Assembly (NCBI RefSeq): GCF_900537085.1 | Contig: NZ_UNRE01000001.1 | Coordinates: 501,163 to 565,162 of the forward strand | From: Agarivorans sp. Alg241-V36 | Lineage (GTDB): Bacteria > Pseudomonadota > Gammaproteobacteria > Enterobacterales > Celerinatantimonadaceae | Direction of reading: 5' to 3' | Length of the DNA stretch: 64,000 nt | In this document: positions 1 to 9,244 of the stretch, piece by piece | How positions within the stretch are numbered: the stretch's first letter is position 1 | How the letters are laid out: every line of letters starts with the position of its first letter | The notes under the pieces: model-generated | What the model was told of the DNA's origin: nothing | What the model saw: the letters and a program-made list of their open reading frames with translations, nothing else | The model's database searches: none | Program-made: the position numbers and the translations under genes

Positions 1-58
1 CACCATCTAAGGTGCATTGCCTAATGCAGGGCGAATCGATGAGTTTGTGTAATTCCAT
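1..58 (-). CDS. DUF1289 family protein, N-terminal fragment
   Basis: Reading the minus strand from an ATG at 56-58 gives 19 residues (MELHKLIDSPCIRQCTLDG) before the window edge. The SPCI-x-x-C-x-L-D signature is the start of the small cysteine-rich DUF1289 family, whose members are usually under 100 residues and are suspected metal or Fe-S binders. It lies 35 bases downstream of ygfZ on the same strand, so the two are probably co-transcribed. YgfZ itself supports Fe-S enzyme maturation, so the pairing is suggestive but proves nothing. The rest of the gene is outside the window, so the length and the remaining cysteines cannot be checked. Confidence 0.7.
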   Translation of the reverse strand, partial: MELHKLIDSPCIRQCTLDG

Positions 59-93
59 TTTGCTTAAAAGCTCCCCAAGGGTATTTGTTAAGT

Positions 94-1038
94 TTAGTCC
101 ACTAAACTGTATGGCAGTTGCGCTAAGGTATATAGGCTTTGCTCATCACCAGCTAAGCGAAACTTAGCTTCGGCGTCGGTATCGTTATTTAACACTGCTA
201 ATAGCTCTACGTAGCCAGGTTCTAATTGTACTGCTTGTAGTACAGTACCTTTACCGCGCCAATTGTCACCCATTTGCTGCTCTAGTCTGTCACCTGCTTT
301 TGGTAAGGTAGTGCCGTGACCGGCTAAACGTAAGGACGCTCGCTTATTGGCGCCGCGATACTTGGCTCGAGCAATGGTTTCTTGGCCGGTATAACAGCCT
401 TTAGAAAAGCTCAAGGCATTTAAATGCTGTAAGTTTAAAGCTTGTGGAATGAACTGCTGCTGAGTGGCTTGCTCAATGGTCGGTAAACCGGAAACAATCT
501 GCAGGGCGCGCCATAGTTCATTGGCATCTAAGTCACTGGCTGGTGCATCTGCTCCCCAGTTAGCCGCTTCTGTTATCACCAAGTAGCGACGTTTAGGGCC
601 ATCAATGTGTACACAAATGCCTTGTTCAATTAAGCCGCCATGGCTGGCTATTTCTTCACCAAATTTTTCAGCGATGTAATGAGGGGCTTCGGCGCCCATT
701 ACTGCAACAGTGTGCAAAGTGGTTTCAGTTTCTATAGTGACTTTCGAAAACACCGCATATTTCTTAAGCTCTTTTAACTGTGACTCAGCTAAAGAGGTTG
801 GTTGTAAGTAGAGGTAGTCTTGCTCCAAGCGCAGCAGACGCAATACCGACCACATTTTCCCGGTAGGGTCACAGTGTGCAGCCAAGCTTTGTTGGCCTGG
901 TAATAGGCTGTTTACATCGCAGCTAAGTTGGCCTTGTAAATAACTTTGGGCATCTTCGCCACTTACTCTAACTAGGTGCCATTGGTCCAAAGGTTGAACC
1001 AATAATGGAGGAAGAGTACATAAAGTTTGTTGAGACAT
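94..1038 (-). CDS. ygfZ: Folate-binding Fe-S/tRNA-modification protein YgfZ
   Basis: This 314-residue protein belongs to the YgfZ/GcvT-like family. It binds tetrahydrofolate and supports the activity or repair of certain Fe-S enzymes, including the tRNA thiolation enzyme MiaB in E. coli. The family hallmark K-G-C-Y-T-G-Q-E, with its essential cysteine, is visible near residue 215. Before it come the aminomethyltransferase-like N-terminal domain and a short C-terminal beta-barrel follows. It is transcribed divergently from sdhE, as in E. coli, which links two genes of Fe-S/flavin enzyme maturation. Length and start (ATG 1036-1038) fit the family. I see no defect. Confidence 0.93.
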   Translation of the reverse strand: MSQQTLCTLPPLLVQPLDQWHLVRVSGEDAQSYLQGQLSCDVNSLLPGQQSLAAHCDPTGKMWSVLRLLRLEQDYLYLQPTSLAESQLKELKKYAVFSKVTIETETTLHTVAVMGAEAPHYIAEKFGEEIASHGGLIEQGICVHIDGPKRRYLVITEAANWGADAPASDLDANELWRALQIVSGLPTIEQATQQQFIPQALNLQHLNALSFSKGCYTGQETIARAKYRGANKRASLRLAGHGTTLPKAGDRLEQQMGDNWRGKGTVLQAVQLEPGYVELLAVLNNDTDAEAKFRLAGDEQSLYTLAQLPYSLVD

Positions 1039-1193
1039 AGTCGGCTTCCGTTGAGAGCTAAGTCAAGCTTATAAGGGTGTAATTTTGTTGCTGAAATGGT
1101 ATCTTCGTCAATACTTTTACAGCACTACTTATAAGGCTTTTAGTCGAAATAAGTTGATGCTGACCAGTGTAACTCAAGTCTACAAGGAACAAC

Positions 1194-1439
1194 ATGCAGG
1201 AAAATAAATCACGTTTAAAATGGGCTTGTCGTCGTGGCATGTTAGAGCTAGATGTTTTGTTTATGCCTTTTGTTGATGAAGCATACGATGAGCTAAGTGA
1301 TGAGCAAAAACTTACCTTTAAACGCTTACTTGCTTGTGATGATCCTGATTTATTTGCTTGGTTTATGGGCCATAAAGAATGTGAAGATGCCCCTTTAGCA
1401 GCCATGGTTGAGCTTATCCTTAAGCGTGTCAAAGTGTAA
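1194..1439 (+). CDS. sdhE: Succinate dehydrogenase flavinylation factor SdhE
   Basis: An 81-residue protein of the SdhE/YgfY (Sdh5) family. These small cytosolic helical proteins promote covalent FAD attachment to SdhA and FrdA. The flavinylation motif R-R-G-M-L-E-L-D is visible at residues 13-20, and the length is typical. The ATG is preceded by an AAGGAAC-like ribosome site. The gene overlaps or abuts ygfX at its 3' end, the same pair found in E. coli, where the two were once proposed to act as antitoxin (CptB) and toxin (CptA). The flavinylation role is the better supported one. Confidence 0.93.
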   Translation: MQENKSRLKWACRRGMLELDVLFMPFVDEAYDELSDEQKLTFKRLLACDDPDLFAWFMGHKECEDAPLAAMVELILKRVKV

Positions 1440-1824
1440 TTTCTCGGCCAGTCGCTCGCGCAGCTACTTGTATTTGGTAGCTGCTAGTGTGCTTTTTCAA
1501 GGCTTGGTGTTAAGCCTCTTTCCCAAGTTAATCCCCCTCGTTGTTTTTTGCCTTTTAAGCAGTGCCGTGCTTATCTCTCATTGGTGGCGTTACCAACCTA
1601 GTGGCTACTTTAGCCCTGACAAAGTAGTTTTTAAACGACAAGACGAACCCCTTGAATGCACCTGGTCAAATTACTCACGAGTAGCATTTGGCTGTTGTTT
1701 AGTGATTGTATTTGAGCAAGGTGTACCTAGATGTAGACTGATTTTTGCCGACAGCTTACCGGAGCATGTTTATCGCAAGCTGTGTTTTGTAATTAATTTC
1801 CCTAAGGCGGAAGTAAGGCTCTAA
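1426..1824 (+). CDS. ygfX: YgfX (CptA-like) inner-membrane protein
   Basis: About 132 residues. A short polar N-terminus with the sequence SKCNFSASRSRS leads into two hydrophobic segments around residues 14-50, followed by a tryptophan- and aromatic-rich cytosolic tail. This is the layout of YgfX, a divergent family described in E. coli as a membrane partner or toxin paired with sdhE. I chose the GTG at 1426, which overlaps the sdhE stop; a TTG at 1408 would add six residues. Identification rests on position and topology more than on motifs. It is translationally coupled to sdhE and ends just before the nadB terminator. Confidence 0.7.
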   Translation: MSKCNFSASRSRSYLYLVAASVLFQGLVLSLFPKLIPLVVFCLLSSAVLISHWWRYQPSGYFSPDKVVFKRQDEPLECTWSNYSRVAFGCCLVIVFEQGVPRCRLIFADSLPEHVYRKLCFVINFPKAEVRL

Positions 1825-1848
1825 TTTGCCAAAGCCACAGCTAGAAAA

Positions 1849-1870
1849 AAGGCTTACTCTTGTAAGCCTT
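1849..1870 (-). terminator. nadB terminator
   Basis: A 9-bp perfect inverted repeat (AAGGCTTAC / GTAAGCCTT) with loop TCTT is flanked on its left by an A-run, which is a T-run for the minus strand. It sits just past the nadB stop and also lies downstream of ygfX. Confidence 0.85.
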
Positions 1871-1877
1871 GTATTGA

Positions 1878-3491
1878 TTACCTTTCGCTATCGTCTTCCT
1901 GATAGAAAGTGTTGGGGTCAAGAATGGTGGGTTTTATCTTATCCAACTTATCTGGGTAATCTAGGTTGTAATGTAGGCCACGGCTCTCATGACGGCGCAT
2001 CGCACAGCCCACTATTAGCTCTGCCACTTGCAATAAATTACGCAGCTCTAGCAGATTATTGCCCACTTTAAAGTTTGAGTAATACTCAAAAATCTCTTGT
2101 TGAAGCAAGTGGATGCGACGCATTGCGCGCTGTAGGCGTTTGTTAGTGCGAACAATGCCTACGTAATCCCACATAAATAAGCGCAGTTCATGCCAGTTGT
2201 GGTTAATGATGACTTCTTCGTCAGAGTCGCTTACTTGGCTGTCATCCCATGGCTGAATGCTGTTACATAGCTCTACATCGTTTAAGTGTTGCTTAATGTG
2301 TTCACTAGCTGCGTGGGCGAATACCACACATTCCAATAAGGAGTTGCTGGCCATGCGGTTAGCACCATGCAGGCCGGTGTAAGCTACTTCACCAATGGCG
2401 TATAAGTTGGCTAGGTCGGTTTCGCCTTGCAGGTTGGTTACAACGCCACCACAGGTATAGTGAGCGGCAGGCACCACCGGGATGGCTTGCTTGCGGATAT
2501 CGATGCCTAGCTCTAAACAGCGTTTAAGAATAGTGGGGAAGTGGAGTTCAATAAACTCATCATCTCGGTGACTAATGTCGAGATAAACACAATCTGCGCC
2601 CAAACGCTTCATCTCGTAGTCGATAGCGCGTGCCACTACGTCGCGCGGTGCTAGCTCTTCACGTGAATCGAAGTCGGGCATAAAGCGGCTGCCATCGGGG
2701 CGTTTTAATAAAGCGCCTTCGCCACGTAAAGCTTCGGTAAGCAAAAAGTTGCGTGCTTCTGGGTGAAATAAACAGGTTGGGTGGAACTGGTTAAATTCCA
2801 TATTGCCTACCCGACAGCCCGCGCGCCAAGCCATAGCAATGCCATCGCCGCTACTTACGTCTGGGTTACTGGTGTATTGGTAAACCTTACTCGCACCACC
2901 CGTAGCCATGGCCACAAACTTGGCTTTAACGACTTCTACTCGCTCTTTATTACGGTTCCACACATAAGCACCAACCACTTTTTTCTGCTCGTTGTTTGTT
3001 TCGGTAATTAAATCAACGGCGTTGAAACGCTCTAGTAAAGTGATATTAGGGTGGCTTAGTACCGCACGTACTAAAGTTTTTTGTACCGCTTTACCGGTGG
3101 CATCAGCGGCATGCAAAATACGGCGTCGGCTGTGCCCGCCTTCACGGGTTAGGTGGTACTTGGCTTCGCCATTGGTGGCGGTTTCTTGGTCGAACGGCAC
3201 GCCCAAGTTAATTAGCCAGTCAATGCATTGCTTGCTGTTTTCTGCGGTAAATTTAACCGCGTCTTCGTCACATAAGCCATCACCCGCGATCAAGGTGTCA
3301 TTGACATGTTCTTCTACGCTGTCATTCTTATCAAATACAGCAGCGATGCCTCCTTGAGCATAATAAGTGGAACCTTCTTTGAGAGGACCTTTGCTCAGTA
3401 CGTGGACTTTGGCATAATCAGCTAAGTTTAAGGCCATAGTTAAGCCTGCAGCGCCACTGCCTATTATTAGAACATCGCTAGTGTATTCCAT
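1878..3491 (-). CDS. nadB: L-aspartate oxidase NadB
   Basis: This 537-residue FAD enzyme converts L-aspartate to iminoaspartate, the first step of de novo NAD synthesis, with NadA acting next. The N-terminal dinucleotide-binding motif G-S-G-A-A-G is at residues 12-17. The succinate dehydrogenase/fumarate reductase-like flavoprotein motifs E-F-N-Q-F-H-P-T and R-R-H-E-S-R-G (near residue 500) are intact. The length matches E. coli NadB (540). It is divergent from rpoE, an arrangement conserved in enterics. The intergenic region carries the sigma-E promoter of rpoE, and the nadB promoter must lie there on the other strand, though I could not define it. Confidence 0.96.
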   Translation of the reverse strand: MEYTSDVLIIGSGAAGLTMALNLADYAKVHVLSKGPLKEGSTYYAQGGIAAVFDKNDSVEEHVNDTLIAGDGLCDEDAVKFTAENSKQCIDWLINLGVPFDQETATNGEAKYHLTREGGHSRRRILHAADATGKAVQKTLVRAVLSHPNITLLERFNAVDLITETNNEQKKVVGAYVWNRNKERVEVVKAKFVAMATGGASKVYQYTSNPDVSSGDGIAMAWRAGCRVGNMEFNQFHPTCLFHPEARNFLLTEALRGEGALLKRPDGSRFMPDFDSREELAPRDVVARAIDYEMKRLGADCVYLDISHRDDEFIELHFPTILKRCLELGIDIRKQAIPVVPAAHYTCGGVVTNLQGETDLANLYAIGEVAYTGLHGANRMASNSLLECVVFAHAASEHIKQHLNDVELCNSIQPWDDSQVSDSDEEVIINHNWHELRLFMWDYVGIVRTNKRLQRAMRRIHLLQQEIFEYYSNFKVGNNLLELRNLLQVAELIVGCAMRRHESRGLHYNLDYPDKLDKIKPTILDPNTFYQEDDSER

Positions 3492-3606
3492 TAGATGCGC
3501 TCTTATACGTAGTTAAAAGAAAAATTGGAGTATAAGCTAGTTTAACTGAAACTTACGCAAGTTTGCAGTGTCTCACAGAGGCGCAAAAATTTTATTTGGT
3601 TGGAAG

Positions 3607-3634
3607 AGAACTTTTTTGAAAACAAGCAGTCTGA
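3607..3634 (+). promoter_or_regulatory. Sigma-E-type promoter of rpoE
   Basis: AGAACTT at 3607-3613 and TCTGA at 3630-3634, separated by 16 bases, match the sigma-E consensus (GGAACTT, 16, TCTGA), 60 bases before the rpoE start. This implies autoregulation of the rpoE operon, as in E. coli. Confidence 0.75.
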
Positions 3635-3693
3635 AGAGATGTGCCGCCAAAAAAGCTACCGAATCTCAAGCATTAGGGGGACGGTAGTTACAG

Positions 3694-4272
3694 ATGTCAG
3701 AACAGTGGACAGATCAAACGTTGGTCGAAAGGACGCAACGTGGCGATAAGGCGGCATTTAATTTGTTGGTACAAAAGTATCAACATAAGGTAGCAAACCT
3801 TATATCACGCTACATAGTGAATCACGGGGACGTAGCCGATGTAACGCAAGATGCGTTTATTAAAGCTTACCGTGCACTACCAAACTTTCGAGGAGAAAGT
3901 GCGTTTTATACATGGTTATACCGAATTGCAGTAAATACTGCTAAAAACCACATTGTTGCTCAAGGTCGCAGACCCCCAGCAAATGATGTGGATGCTGATG
4001 AAGCAGAGTTCTATGATGGTGCAGAAGCTTTGAAAGAAGCAGACACTCCAGAAACTTTGTTGTTATCCGAAGAAATAAAAGAGGTAGTTTTTGCTACAAT
4101 GGAAGGACTACCTGATGATTTGCGCACAGCAATTACTCTTCGTGAGATAGATGGTTTAAGCTACGAAGAGATTGCCAATGTAATGGATTGTCCTGTCGGG
4201 ACCGTGAGATCACGGATTTTCCGAGCAAGGGATGCAATTGAAAAGCGAATACAACCGCTTTTAAGTAGGTAA
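3694..4272 (+). CDS. rpoE: RNA polymerase sigma factor RpoE (sigma-E)
   Basis: A 192-residue group 4 (ECF) sigma factor that directs the extracytoplasmic stress response to misfolded outer-membrane proteins. Region 2 carries the aromatic, helical core-binding and -10 recognition segment (D-V-T-Q-D-A-F-I-K-A-Y ... F-Y-T-W-L-Y-R-I-A). Region 4 carries the helix-turn-helix L-S-Y-E-E-I-A-N-V-M-D-C-P-V-G-T-V-R-S-R. Length matches E. coli RpoE (191). It is the first gene of rpoE-rseA-rseB-rseC and follows a GGGGGAC ribosome site. The sigma-E promoter upstream indicates positive autoregulation, balanced by RseA. Confidence 0.97.
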   Translation: MSEQWTDQTLVERTQRGDKAAFNLLVQKYQHKVANLISRYIVNHGDVADVTQDAFIKAYRALPNFRGESAFYTWLYRIAVNTAKNHIVAQGRRPPANDVDADEAEFYDGAEALKEADTPETLLLSEEIKEVVFATMEGLPDDLRTAITLREIDGLSYEEIANVMDCPVGTVRSRIFRARDAIEKRIQPLLSR

Positions 4273-4284
4273 CTTTGGGGATTG

Positions 4285-4830
4285 ATGACTAATATGGCAA
4301 ATAAAGAACAGTTATCCGCACTGGTTGATAACGAATTAACCGACGCAGCACTGTTAGATCTGTTAGCCAATGAGCCGGAGCACGCAGAGCAGTGGAGTCA
4401 TTATCACCTAATTGGTGATGTACTTCGCGGAGAAACTCCCAAGCAAATCGATATAGATATTGCTGGCGGTGTAGCTGCTGCCTTGGAGCAAGAGCCAGCG
4501 ATTGTAGCCCCTAAACCTCAGGCGGCCGAACAAAAAGAGTCGTCTGTACGTGTGGTTCGATTCTTCAAATATGCTGGGCAATATGCAATTGCAGCATCGG
4601 TAGCGGTAGCCGCTATTATTGGTGTTCAGCAATACTCATTCCAAGCCAACGATGCTGACCAACCTTTACCAGTATTTAATACTGTTCCGGTAGGTGGAGC
4701 TGTAGCACCAGTGAGCTTACAGTCTAATCCGCAGCCTCGTGAGCTAAGCGAAGCTGAAATTATGGAACAACGTAAGCGTATTAGCGCCTACTTACAGGAC
4801 CATCGCTTCCAGCAACGAATTGTAGAGTAA
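4285..4830 (+). CDS. rseA: Anti-sigma-E factor RseA
   Basis: About 181 residues. The N-terminal cytosolic anti-sigma domain has the family pattern KEQLSALVDNE and W-x-x-Y-H-L-I-G-D-V-L-R. A single transmembrane segment lies near residues 95-115 (alanine/valine-rich), and the remainder is a periplasmic tail that would bind RseB. RseA holds RpoE at the inner membrane and is cut in turn by DegS and RseP under envelope stress. I chose ATG 4285, four bases after a GGGG ribosome site; TTG 4282 or ATG 4294 are alternatives. It lies 12 bases after rpoE, so it is translated from the same message. Confidence 0.93.
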   Translation: MTNMANKEQLSALVDNELTDAALLDLLANEPEHAEQWSHYHLIGDVLRGETPKQIDIDIAGGVAAALEQEPAIVAPKPQAAEQKESSVRVVRFFKYAGQYAIAASVAVAAIIGVQQYSFQANDADQPLPVFNTVPVGGAVAPVSLQSNPQPRELSEAEIMEQRKRISAYLQDHRFQQRIVE

Positions 4831-4841
4831 ATAATTAGCCT

Positions 4842-5876
4842 ATGCGCTTAAAGACTATCTCGATGCCAGTAATCTTATTACTGGCATCTTTTTCTGTTTC
4901 AGCAGAGTCCTCTGTAACCACCTCTGATGCCTCGGCTACTTCTGTTAGCCAAACTAGCCCAGCGGTGAGTTTGTTACAAAACTACCAACAGGCTTTTCAT
5001 CAGCGCCAATACGAGCTTTCGTTCATTGTGGTTCGCCAAGGGCACATAGAGCCCGTGCGTTTAATCCACGGCGTGGTTAACGGTGTCGAAGTTGCCCACC
5101 GTGTTTACTTAAATGGTCCCGCTAATGAAGCTGTTTACCGAGATGGTACGGTAGCCTTTTTTGAACCTGGGCAATCACCTTACAGTTTGGCTTCAAGTCG
5201 TTTACCCGGCATGTTTGGCAATTTAGCCGCGGTAAAACTAGATGAATTACAAAGCAACTTTGACTTAGTGATTGCGGGTAAAAGTCGCGTTGCTGGGCGA
5301 CCCGCTCAGGTGATGCGTATAGTGCCAAAGTCTTCCGATTTATACGGATTGTACCTGTGGATTGATTACGCATCTCACTTACCCTTGCGCTTGGATGTGG
5401 TCGATCAAAATGGTGAGCTGATTGAACAACACATGGCAGTGACGCTTGCTGAATATGAGAAGCCTAGCGAGTGGATGACAGAATTAGCCAGCTTAGAGTT
5501 GCCTAGTACTGTGATGGGTAAAGAGTCAGCAGATACACAAGAGCACCAAATTAACTGGCGTTTGGGTTGGTCACCCAAAGGTATGAAAGTTGCTCAAAAG
5601 GAGCAGCATTCTTTAGCGGCAATATCCGAGTCGGTTGATTACATAAAACTTAGTGATGGCCTGTTTGATATTTCGGTTTATGCCAATGCCGTTGGTAAAA
5701 CTAACCCCTTACGTGAGCAATTGGTTCGCCAAGGTGCTACCAGCTTACATACAGTAGTACGCAAAGGCATAGAAATCACCGTTGTTGGTGAAATCCCACC
5801 AGAAACTGCCTCAAAAATGGCAGATTCAGTGACTATTGGTCCTTACTTTGAGAAGCCCGTTGAGCCGGCACAGTAA
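4842..5876 (+). CDS. rseB: Sigma-E regulatory protein RseB
   Basis: This 344-residue periplasmic protein has an N-terminal signal peptide (about residues 1-22, ending S-V-S-A-E). The N-terminal lipoprotein-carrier-like (LolA/LolB-fold) MucB/RseB domain follows, and then a smaller C-terminal domain. RseB binds the periplasmic part of RseA, shields it from DegS, and releases it on sensing mislocalised lipopolysaccharide. It sits 11 bases after rseA and overlaps the rseC start. Length is slightly above E. coli RseB (318). No catalytic residues are expected. Confidence 0.93.
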   Translation: MRLKTISMPVILLLASFSVSAESSVTTSDASATSVSQTSPAVSLLQNYQQAFHQRQYELSFIVVRQGHIEPVRLIHGVVNGVEVAHRVYLNGPANEAVYRDGTVAFFEPGQSPYSLASSRLPGMFGNLAAVKLDELQSNFDLVIAGKSRVAGRPAQVMRIVPKSSDLYGLYLWIDYASHLPLRLDVVDQNGELIEQHMAVTLAEYEKPSEWMTELASLELPSTVMGKESADTQEHQINWRLGWSPKGMKVAQKEQHSLAAISESVDYIKLSDGLFDISVYANAVGKTNPLREQLVRQGATSLHTVVRKGIEITVVGEIPPETASKMADSVTIGPYFEKPVEPAQ

Positions 5877-6324
5877 TCCCGCTTTAATCATTGAAACAGC
5901 CAAGGTTGTTGAGGTGGGCGACGGATACGCAAAAGTTGAATGCGTAAGCAAAAGCGCCTGTGGCAGTTGCGCCAGTGCCGATAATTGCGGCAATAGCGCC
6001 ATAGCTAAAGCGTTTCCGACCCGGGTTCACCAGCTTCAAGTAAAGCTTACTGAAGCTGTTGAAGTAGGGGATCAGATAGAGTTAGCCTTGAACGCCAAAA
6101 ACATGCTGCAAAGTGCAGTGCTTGTTTATCTTGTCCCCATCGCTATGTTGATAATTGGTGCTGCTGTAGGCAAGTTTGTCACTATGCAAGGTTTTGCTGG
6201 TGAATGGATTATCGCCATTAGCACCTTATTGGGCTTAGCTTTAGGCTTTTTATTGGTGCGTGGTTTTACCCGCTATTTTGCTCGACAGACACGATATCGT
6301 CCCAAAATGCATGCAAAGCATTAA
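5860..6324 (+). CDS. rseC: RseC/MucC-like redox membrane protein
   Basis: About 154 residues from a TTG at 5860, which has GAGAAG upstream and overlaps rseB by 17 bases. The N-terminal part contains the cysteine cluster C-V-S-K-S-A-C-G-S-C-A-S-A-D-N-C-G, typical of RseC and thought to hold an Fe-S cluster or serve in redox. Two transmembrane helices follow (about residues 90-110 and 115-135), then a basic tail. RseC is a weak positive modulator of sigma-E in E. coli and works with the SoxR-reducing/Rnf system. Further in-frame TTG starts exist at 5836 and 5848, so the start is uncertain. Confidence 0.88.
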   Translation: MSRHSNPALIIETAKVVEVGDGYAKVECVSKSACGSCASADNCGNSAIAKAFPTRVHQLQVKLTEAVEVGDQIELALNAKNMLQSAVLVYLVPIAMLIIGAAVGKFVTMQGFAGEWIIAISTLLGLALGFLLVRGFTRYFARQTRYRPKMHAKH

Positions 6325-6337
6325 ACATCTTCTAGAC

Positions 6338-6362
6338 AAACGCCCTGTAATGGGCGTTTTTT
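6338..6362 (+). terminator. rpoE-rseABC terminator
   Basis: An 8-bp stem AAACGCCC / GGGCGTTT with a 6-base loop, followed by a run of six T. It lies 14 bases past the rseC stop and separates the sigma-E operon from lepA. Confidence 0.88.
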
Positions 6363-6424
6363 GATTTTGGGTAGCGTAAAACAATTGCTAATTTAGGCCT
6401 GCATTTTTTTTGGTTCTGAGTGGA

Positions 6425-6454
6425 TTGTGGTAGTATCCGCGTCAACGATATAAT
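6425..6454 (+). promoter_or_regulatory. Candidate sigma-70 promoter of lepA operon
   Basis: TTGTGG (6425-6430) and a perfect TATAAT (6449-6454), spaced 18 bases apart, lie 70 bases before the lepA start and after the rseC terminator. The -10 is convincing and the -35 is moderate. Confidence 0.45.
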
Positions 6455-6524
6455 GCGCGATTGCTGCATTTTTAAGAAAAGCGAACTCCAATTCGCTTAT
6501 AGATGATTTTTTATAGGTAAGCTC

Positions 6525-8324
6525 TTGATAAATAAGAATATTCGTAACTTTTCGATTATTGCCCATATTGACCATGGCAAATCGACCTTATCTGATCGCC
6601 TGATTCAACACTGTGGTGGATTAAGCGCGCGCGAAATGGAAGCGCAAGTTCTTGACTCTATGGATTTAGAGCGTGAACGCGGAATTACCATTAAAGCACA
6701 AAGTGTAACTCTGGATTACACCGCAAAAGACGGTGAAACCTATCAGCTTAACTTTATTGATACCCCAGGACACGTGGACTTCACTTATGAAGTATCACGT
6801 TCATTGGCGGCATGTGAAGGTGCTTTACTGGTTGTTGACGCGGCACAAGGCGTAGAAGCACAGACCTTAGCGAACTGTTACACCGCTATGGAAATGGATC
6901 TTGAAGTGATTCCAGTGCTAAACAAAATTGATTTGCCACAGGCCGATCCCGATCGCGTAGCTGAAGAAATTGAAGATATCGTAGGTATTGACGCTACAGA
7001 TGCAACGGTTTGTTCAGCTAAAACCGGCCTAGGTATTGAAGACGTGCTAGAAACCATTGTACGTGACGTGCCGCCGCCCGAAGGTGACGATACTGCGCCA
7101 GTTCAAGCGCTAATTATTGATTCATGGTTTGATAACTACCAGGGCGTAGTGTCACTAGTACGTATTAAAAGTGGCGAGCTCAAAGCTGGCGAGCGTATGA
7201 CGGTAATGTCTACTGGCCAAGTTCACGTGATTAACGAAGTGGGTATCTTCACACCTAAGCAAACCAGCACCGGCGTGCTGAAAACAGGTGAAGTAGGTTA
7301 CGTTATCGCCGGTATTAAAGAGATTTTGGGTGCGCCAGTAGGTGATACGCTAACTACCCAGAAGAATGGAGCTACCGAAGCTTTACCAGGCTTTAAGAAA
7401 GTAAAACCACAGGTTTATGCTGGCTTGTTCCCAACCAGCTCTGATGAGTATGAAAACTTCCGTGATGCACTAGCTAAGTTAAGCCTTAACGATTCATCAT
7501 TGTTTTATGAGCCGGAGAACTCTACTGCATTGGGCTTTGGTTTCCGCTGTGGCTTCTTAGGCATGCTGCACATGGAAATTATTCAAGAGCGTTTAGAGCG
7601 TGAATACGACCTTGATTTAATTACCACTGCACCTACCGTAATCTACGAAGTAGAGATGAACAAAGGTGAGGTTATTTATGTTGATAGCCCAGCCAAACTA
7701 CCACCTACTAACAACATTGCTGAAATTCGTGAGCCAATTGCGGAAGTAAATATTTTGGTTCCTCAAGAGTACTTAGGTAATGTAATTACCCTGTGTGTTG
7801 AGAAACGCGGCGTGCAAAAAAACATGGCTTACCACGGTAAGCAAGTGGCTTTAACTTACGAAATTCCTATGGCTGAAGTAGTGTTGGATTTCTTCGATAA
7901 GCTTAAGTCTACGAGTCGCGGATACGCTTCATTGGATTACAACTTCAAATACTTTAACGCAGCTAACATGGTGCGTGTAGATATCATGATTAACGGCGAT
8001 AGAGTTGATGCTCTGGCCTTGATTACTCACAAAGATCACTCTGAATCTCGTGGGCGTCAGGTGGTTGATAAGATGAAAGAGCTGATCCCTCGCCAAATGT
8101 TTGATATCGCGATTCAAGCCTCAATTGGCATGCATATTATTGCCCGTTCTACGGTTAAACAGCTGCGTAAAAACGTTATTGCCAAGTGTTATGGCGGTGA
8201 CGTAAGCCGTAAGAAAAAGCTGTTAGCTAAGCAGAAAGAAGGTAAAAAACGCATGAAGCAAGTTGGTAATGTAGAAGTGCCACAAGAAGCCTTCTTAGCC
8301 GTACTTCATATTGGTAAGGATTAA
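6525..8324 (+). CDS. lepA: Elongation factor 4 (LepA), ribosomal back-translocase
   Basis: This 599-residue translational GTPase acts on ribosomes under stress and during initiation or biogenesis. The G1 motif A-H-I-D-H-G-K-S-T is at about residues 13-21, G3 D-T-P-G-H-V-D-F near 77, and G4 N-K-I-D near 132. EF-G-like domains II, III and V follow, and then the LepA-specific basic C-terminal domain ending in a lysine-rich stretch ([19 protein letters not shown]). Length equals E. coli LepA (599). It uses a TTG start preceded by TAGGTAAG. It is the first gene of the lepA-lepB-rnc-era-recO-pdxJ-acpS block and ends one base before the lepB start. Confidence 0.97.
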   Translation: MINKNIRNFSIIAHIDHGKSTLSDRLIQHCGGLSAREMEAQVLDSMDLERERGITIKAQSVTLDYTAKDGETYQLNFIDTPGHVDFTYEVSRSLAACEGALLVVDAAQGVEAQTLANCYTAMEMDLEVIPVLNKIDLPQADPDRVAEEIEDIVGIDATDATVCSAKTGLGIEDVLETIVRDVPPPEGDDTAPVQALIIDSWFDNYQGVVSLVRIKSGELKAGERMTVMSTGQVHVINEVGIFTPKQTSTGVLKTGEVGYVIAGIKEILGAPVGDTLTTQKNGATEALPGFKKVKPQVYAGLFPTSSDEYENFRDALAKLSLNDSSLFYEPENSTALGFGFRCGFLGMLHMEIIQERLEREYDLDLITTAPTVIYEVEMNKGEVIYVDSPAKLPPTNNIAEIREPIAEVNILVPQEYLGNVITLCVEKRGVQKNMAYHGKQVALTYEIPMAEVVLDFFDKLKSTSRGYASLDYNFKYFNAANMVRVDIMINGDRVDALALITHKDHSESRGRQVVDKMKELIPRQMFDIAIQASIGMHIIARSTVKQLRKNVIAKCYGGDVSRKKKLLAKQKEGKKRMKQVGNVEVPQEAFLAVLHIGKD

Positions 8325-8325
8325 C

Positions 8326-9240
8326 ATGGCCACTATATTTCCGCTAATCCTGGTTATTGCTACCTTTGTCACGGGCATAATCTGGGCCTTAGACAAGTTT
8401 CATTGGGAAAAGCAACGCGAACTTAAACTGCAAAGCGCCCGCACTGCTGCGGGTGGCGAATTGCCTAATGACGCCGAAGAGAAAATCACAACGCCGCCAA
8501 GCTGGATTGAGAATGGTCGCTCGGTATTTCCGGTCATCGCCATTGTAATGGTATTACGCTCGTTTATTTACGAGCCTTTCCAAATCCCATCGGGCTCTAT
8601 GATGCCAACCTTGTTAGTGGGTGACTTTATCTTGGTAGAGAAGTTCGCTTACGGCATAAAAGATCCGGTGACTCGCAGCACTATTGTGGAAACTGGTTCA
8701 CCTGAGCGTGGCGATATCGCGGTGTTTAAATACCCTCAAGATACTCGTATTGATTACATTAAGCGCATTGTTGGCTTACCTGGTGACCGAGTTATTTATC
8801 GTGGTAAGCAGCTGTTTATTCAGCCGAAGTGTGAAGCAAAGCCTTGCCCTGAGTTAAAATCGGTACCGCTAGATTTTGAAGTGTCCGGACGCTTTAAACA
8901 AGGTCCAATGGCTTTAGAGAACTACCGTGAGAGCTTAGCTGAAGTTGAACACGAGATTTTAATCAACCCTGCAGCACCTGATCGTGTGCAATACTTTTAT
9001 CAACAGCCAGGCACGGCTCAAGATGAGTGGATTGTGCCTGAAGGCCACTATTTAGCCTTTGGTGATAACCGCGATAACAGCACCGACAGCCGCTACTGGG
9101 GTTTTGTATCTGATGACCACTTAGTGGGTAAAGCAGTAGCAATATGGATTAGCTTTGAATTTGAGCGTGCTGAAGATTCAATATTACCGGGATGGATACC
9201 CACAGGTGTTCGATTTAATCGCATTGGCGCGATCAAGTAG
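8326..9240 (+). CDS. lepB: Signal peptidase I LepB
   Basis: About 304 residues from ATG 8326, which has GGTAAGGA just upstream; an in-frame start at 8311 would lie inside lepA. LepB is the inner-membrane serine-lysine endopeptidase that cleaves signal peptides of exported proteins. One transmembrane segment is at the N-terminus, and a second lies just before the catalytic domain. The catalytic serine is in P-S-G-S-M-M-P-T-L and the general-base lysine in Y-I-K-R-I-V-G-L-P-G-D. The late box G-D-N-R-D-N-S-T-D-S-R is intact. Translational coupling with lepA is likely because the stop and start nearly touch. Confidence 0.96.
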   Translation: MATIFPLILVIATFVTGIIWALDKFHWEKQRELKLQSARTAAGGELPNDAEEKITTPPSWIENGRSVFPVIAIVMVLRSFIYEPFQIPSGSMMPTLLVGDFILVEKFAYGIKDPVTRSTIVETGSPERGDIAVFKYPQDTRIDYIKRIVGLPGDRVIYRGKQLFIQPKCEAKPCPELKSVPLDFEVSGRFKQGPMALENYRESLAEVEHEILINPAAPDRVQYFYQQPGTAQDEWIVPEGHYLAFGDNRDNSTDSRYWGFVSDDHLVGKAVAIWISFEFERAEDSILPGWIPTGVRFNRIGAIK

Positions 9241-9244
9241 GTAG

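Noticed and set aside
1058-1432. A 124-codon minus-strand frame opposite sdhE
   Set aside because: It is antisense to a confident sdhE gene and has low-complexity Ser/Lys content with no ribosome site or family pattern.
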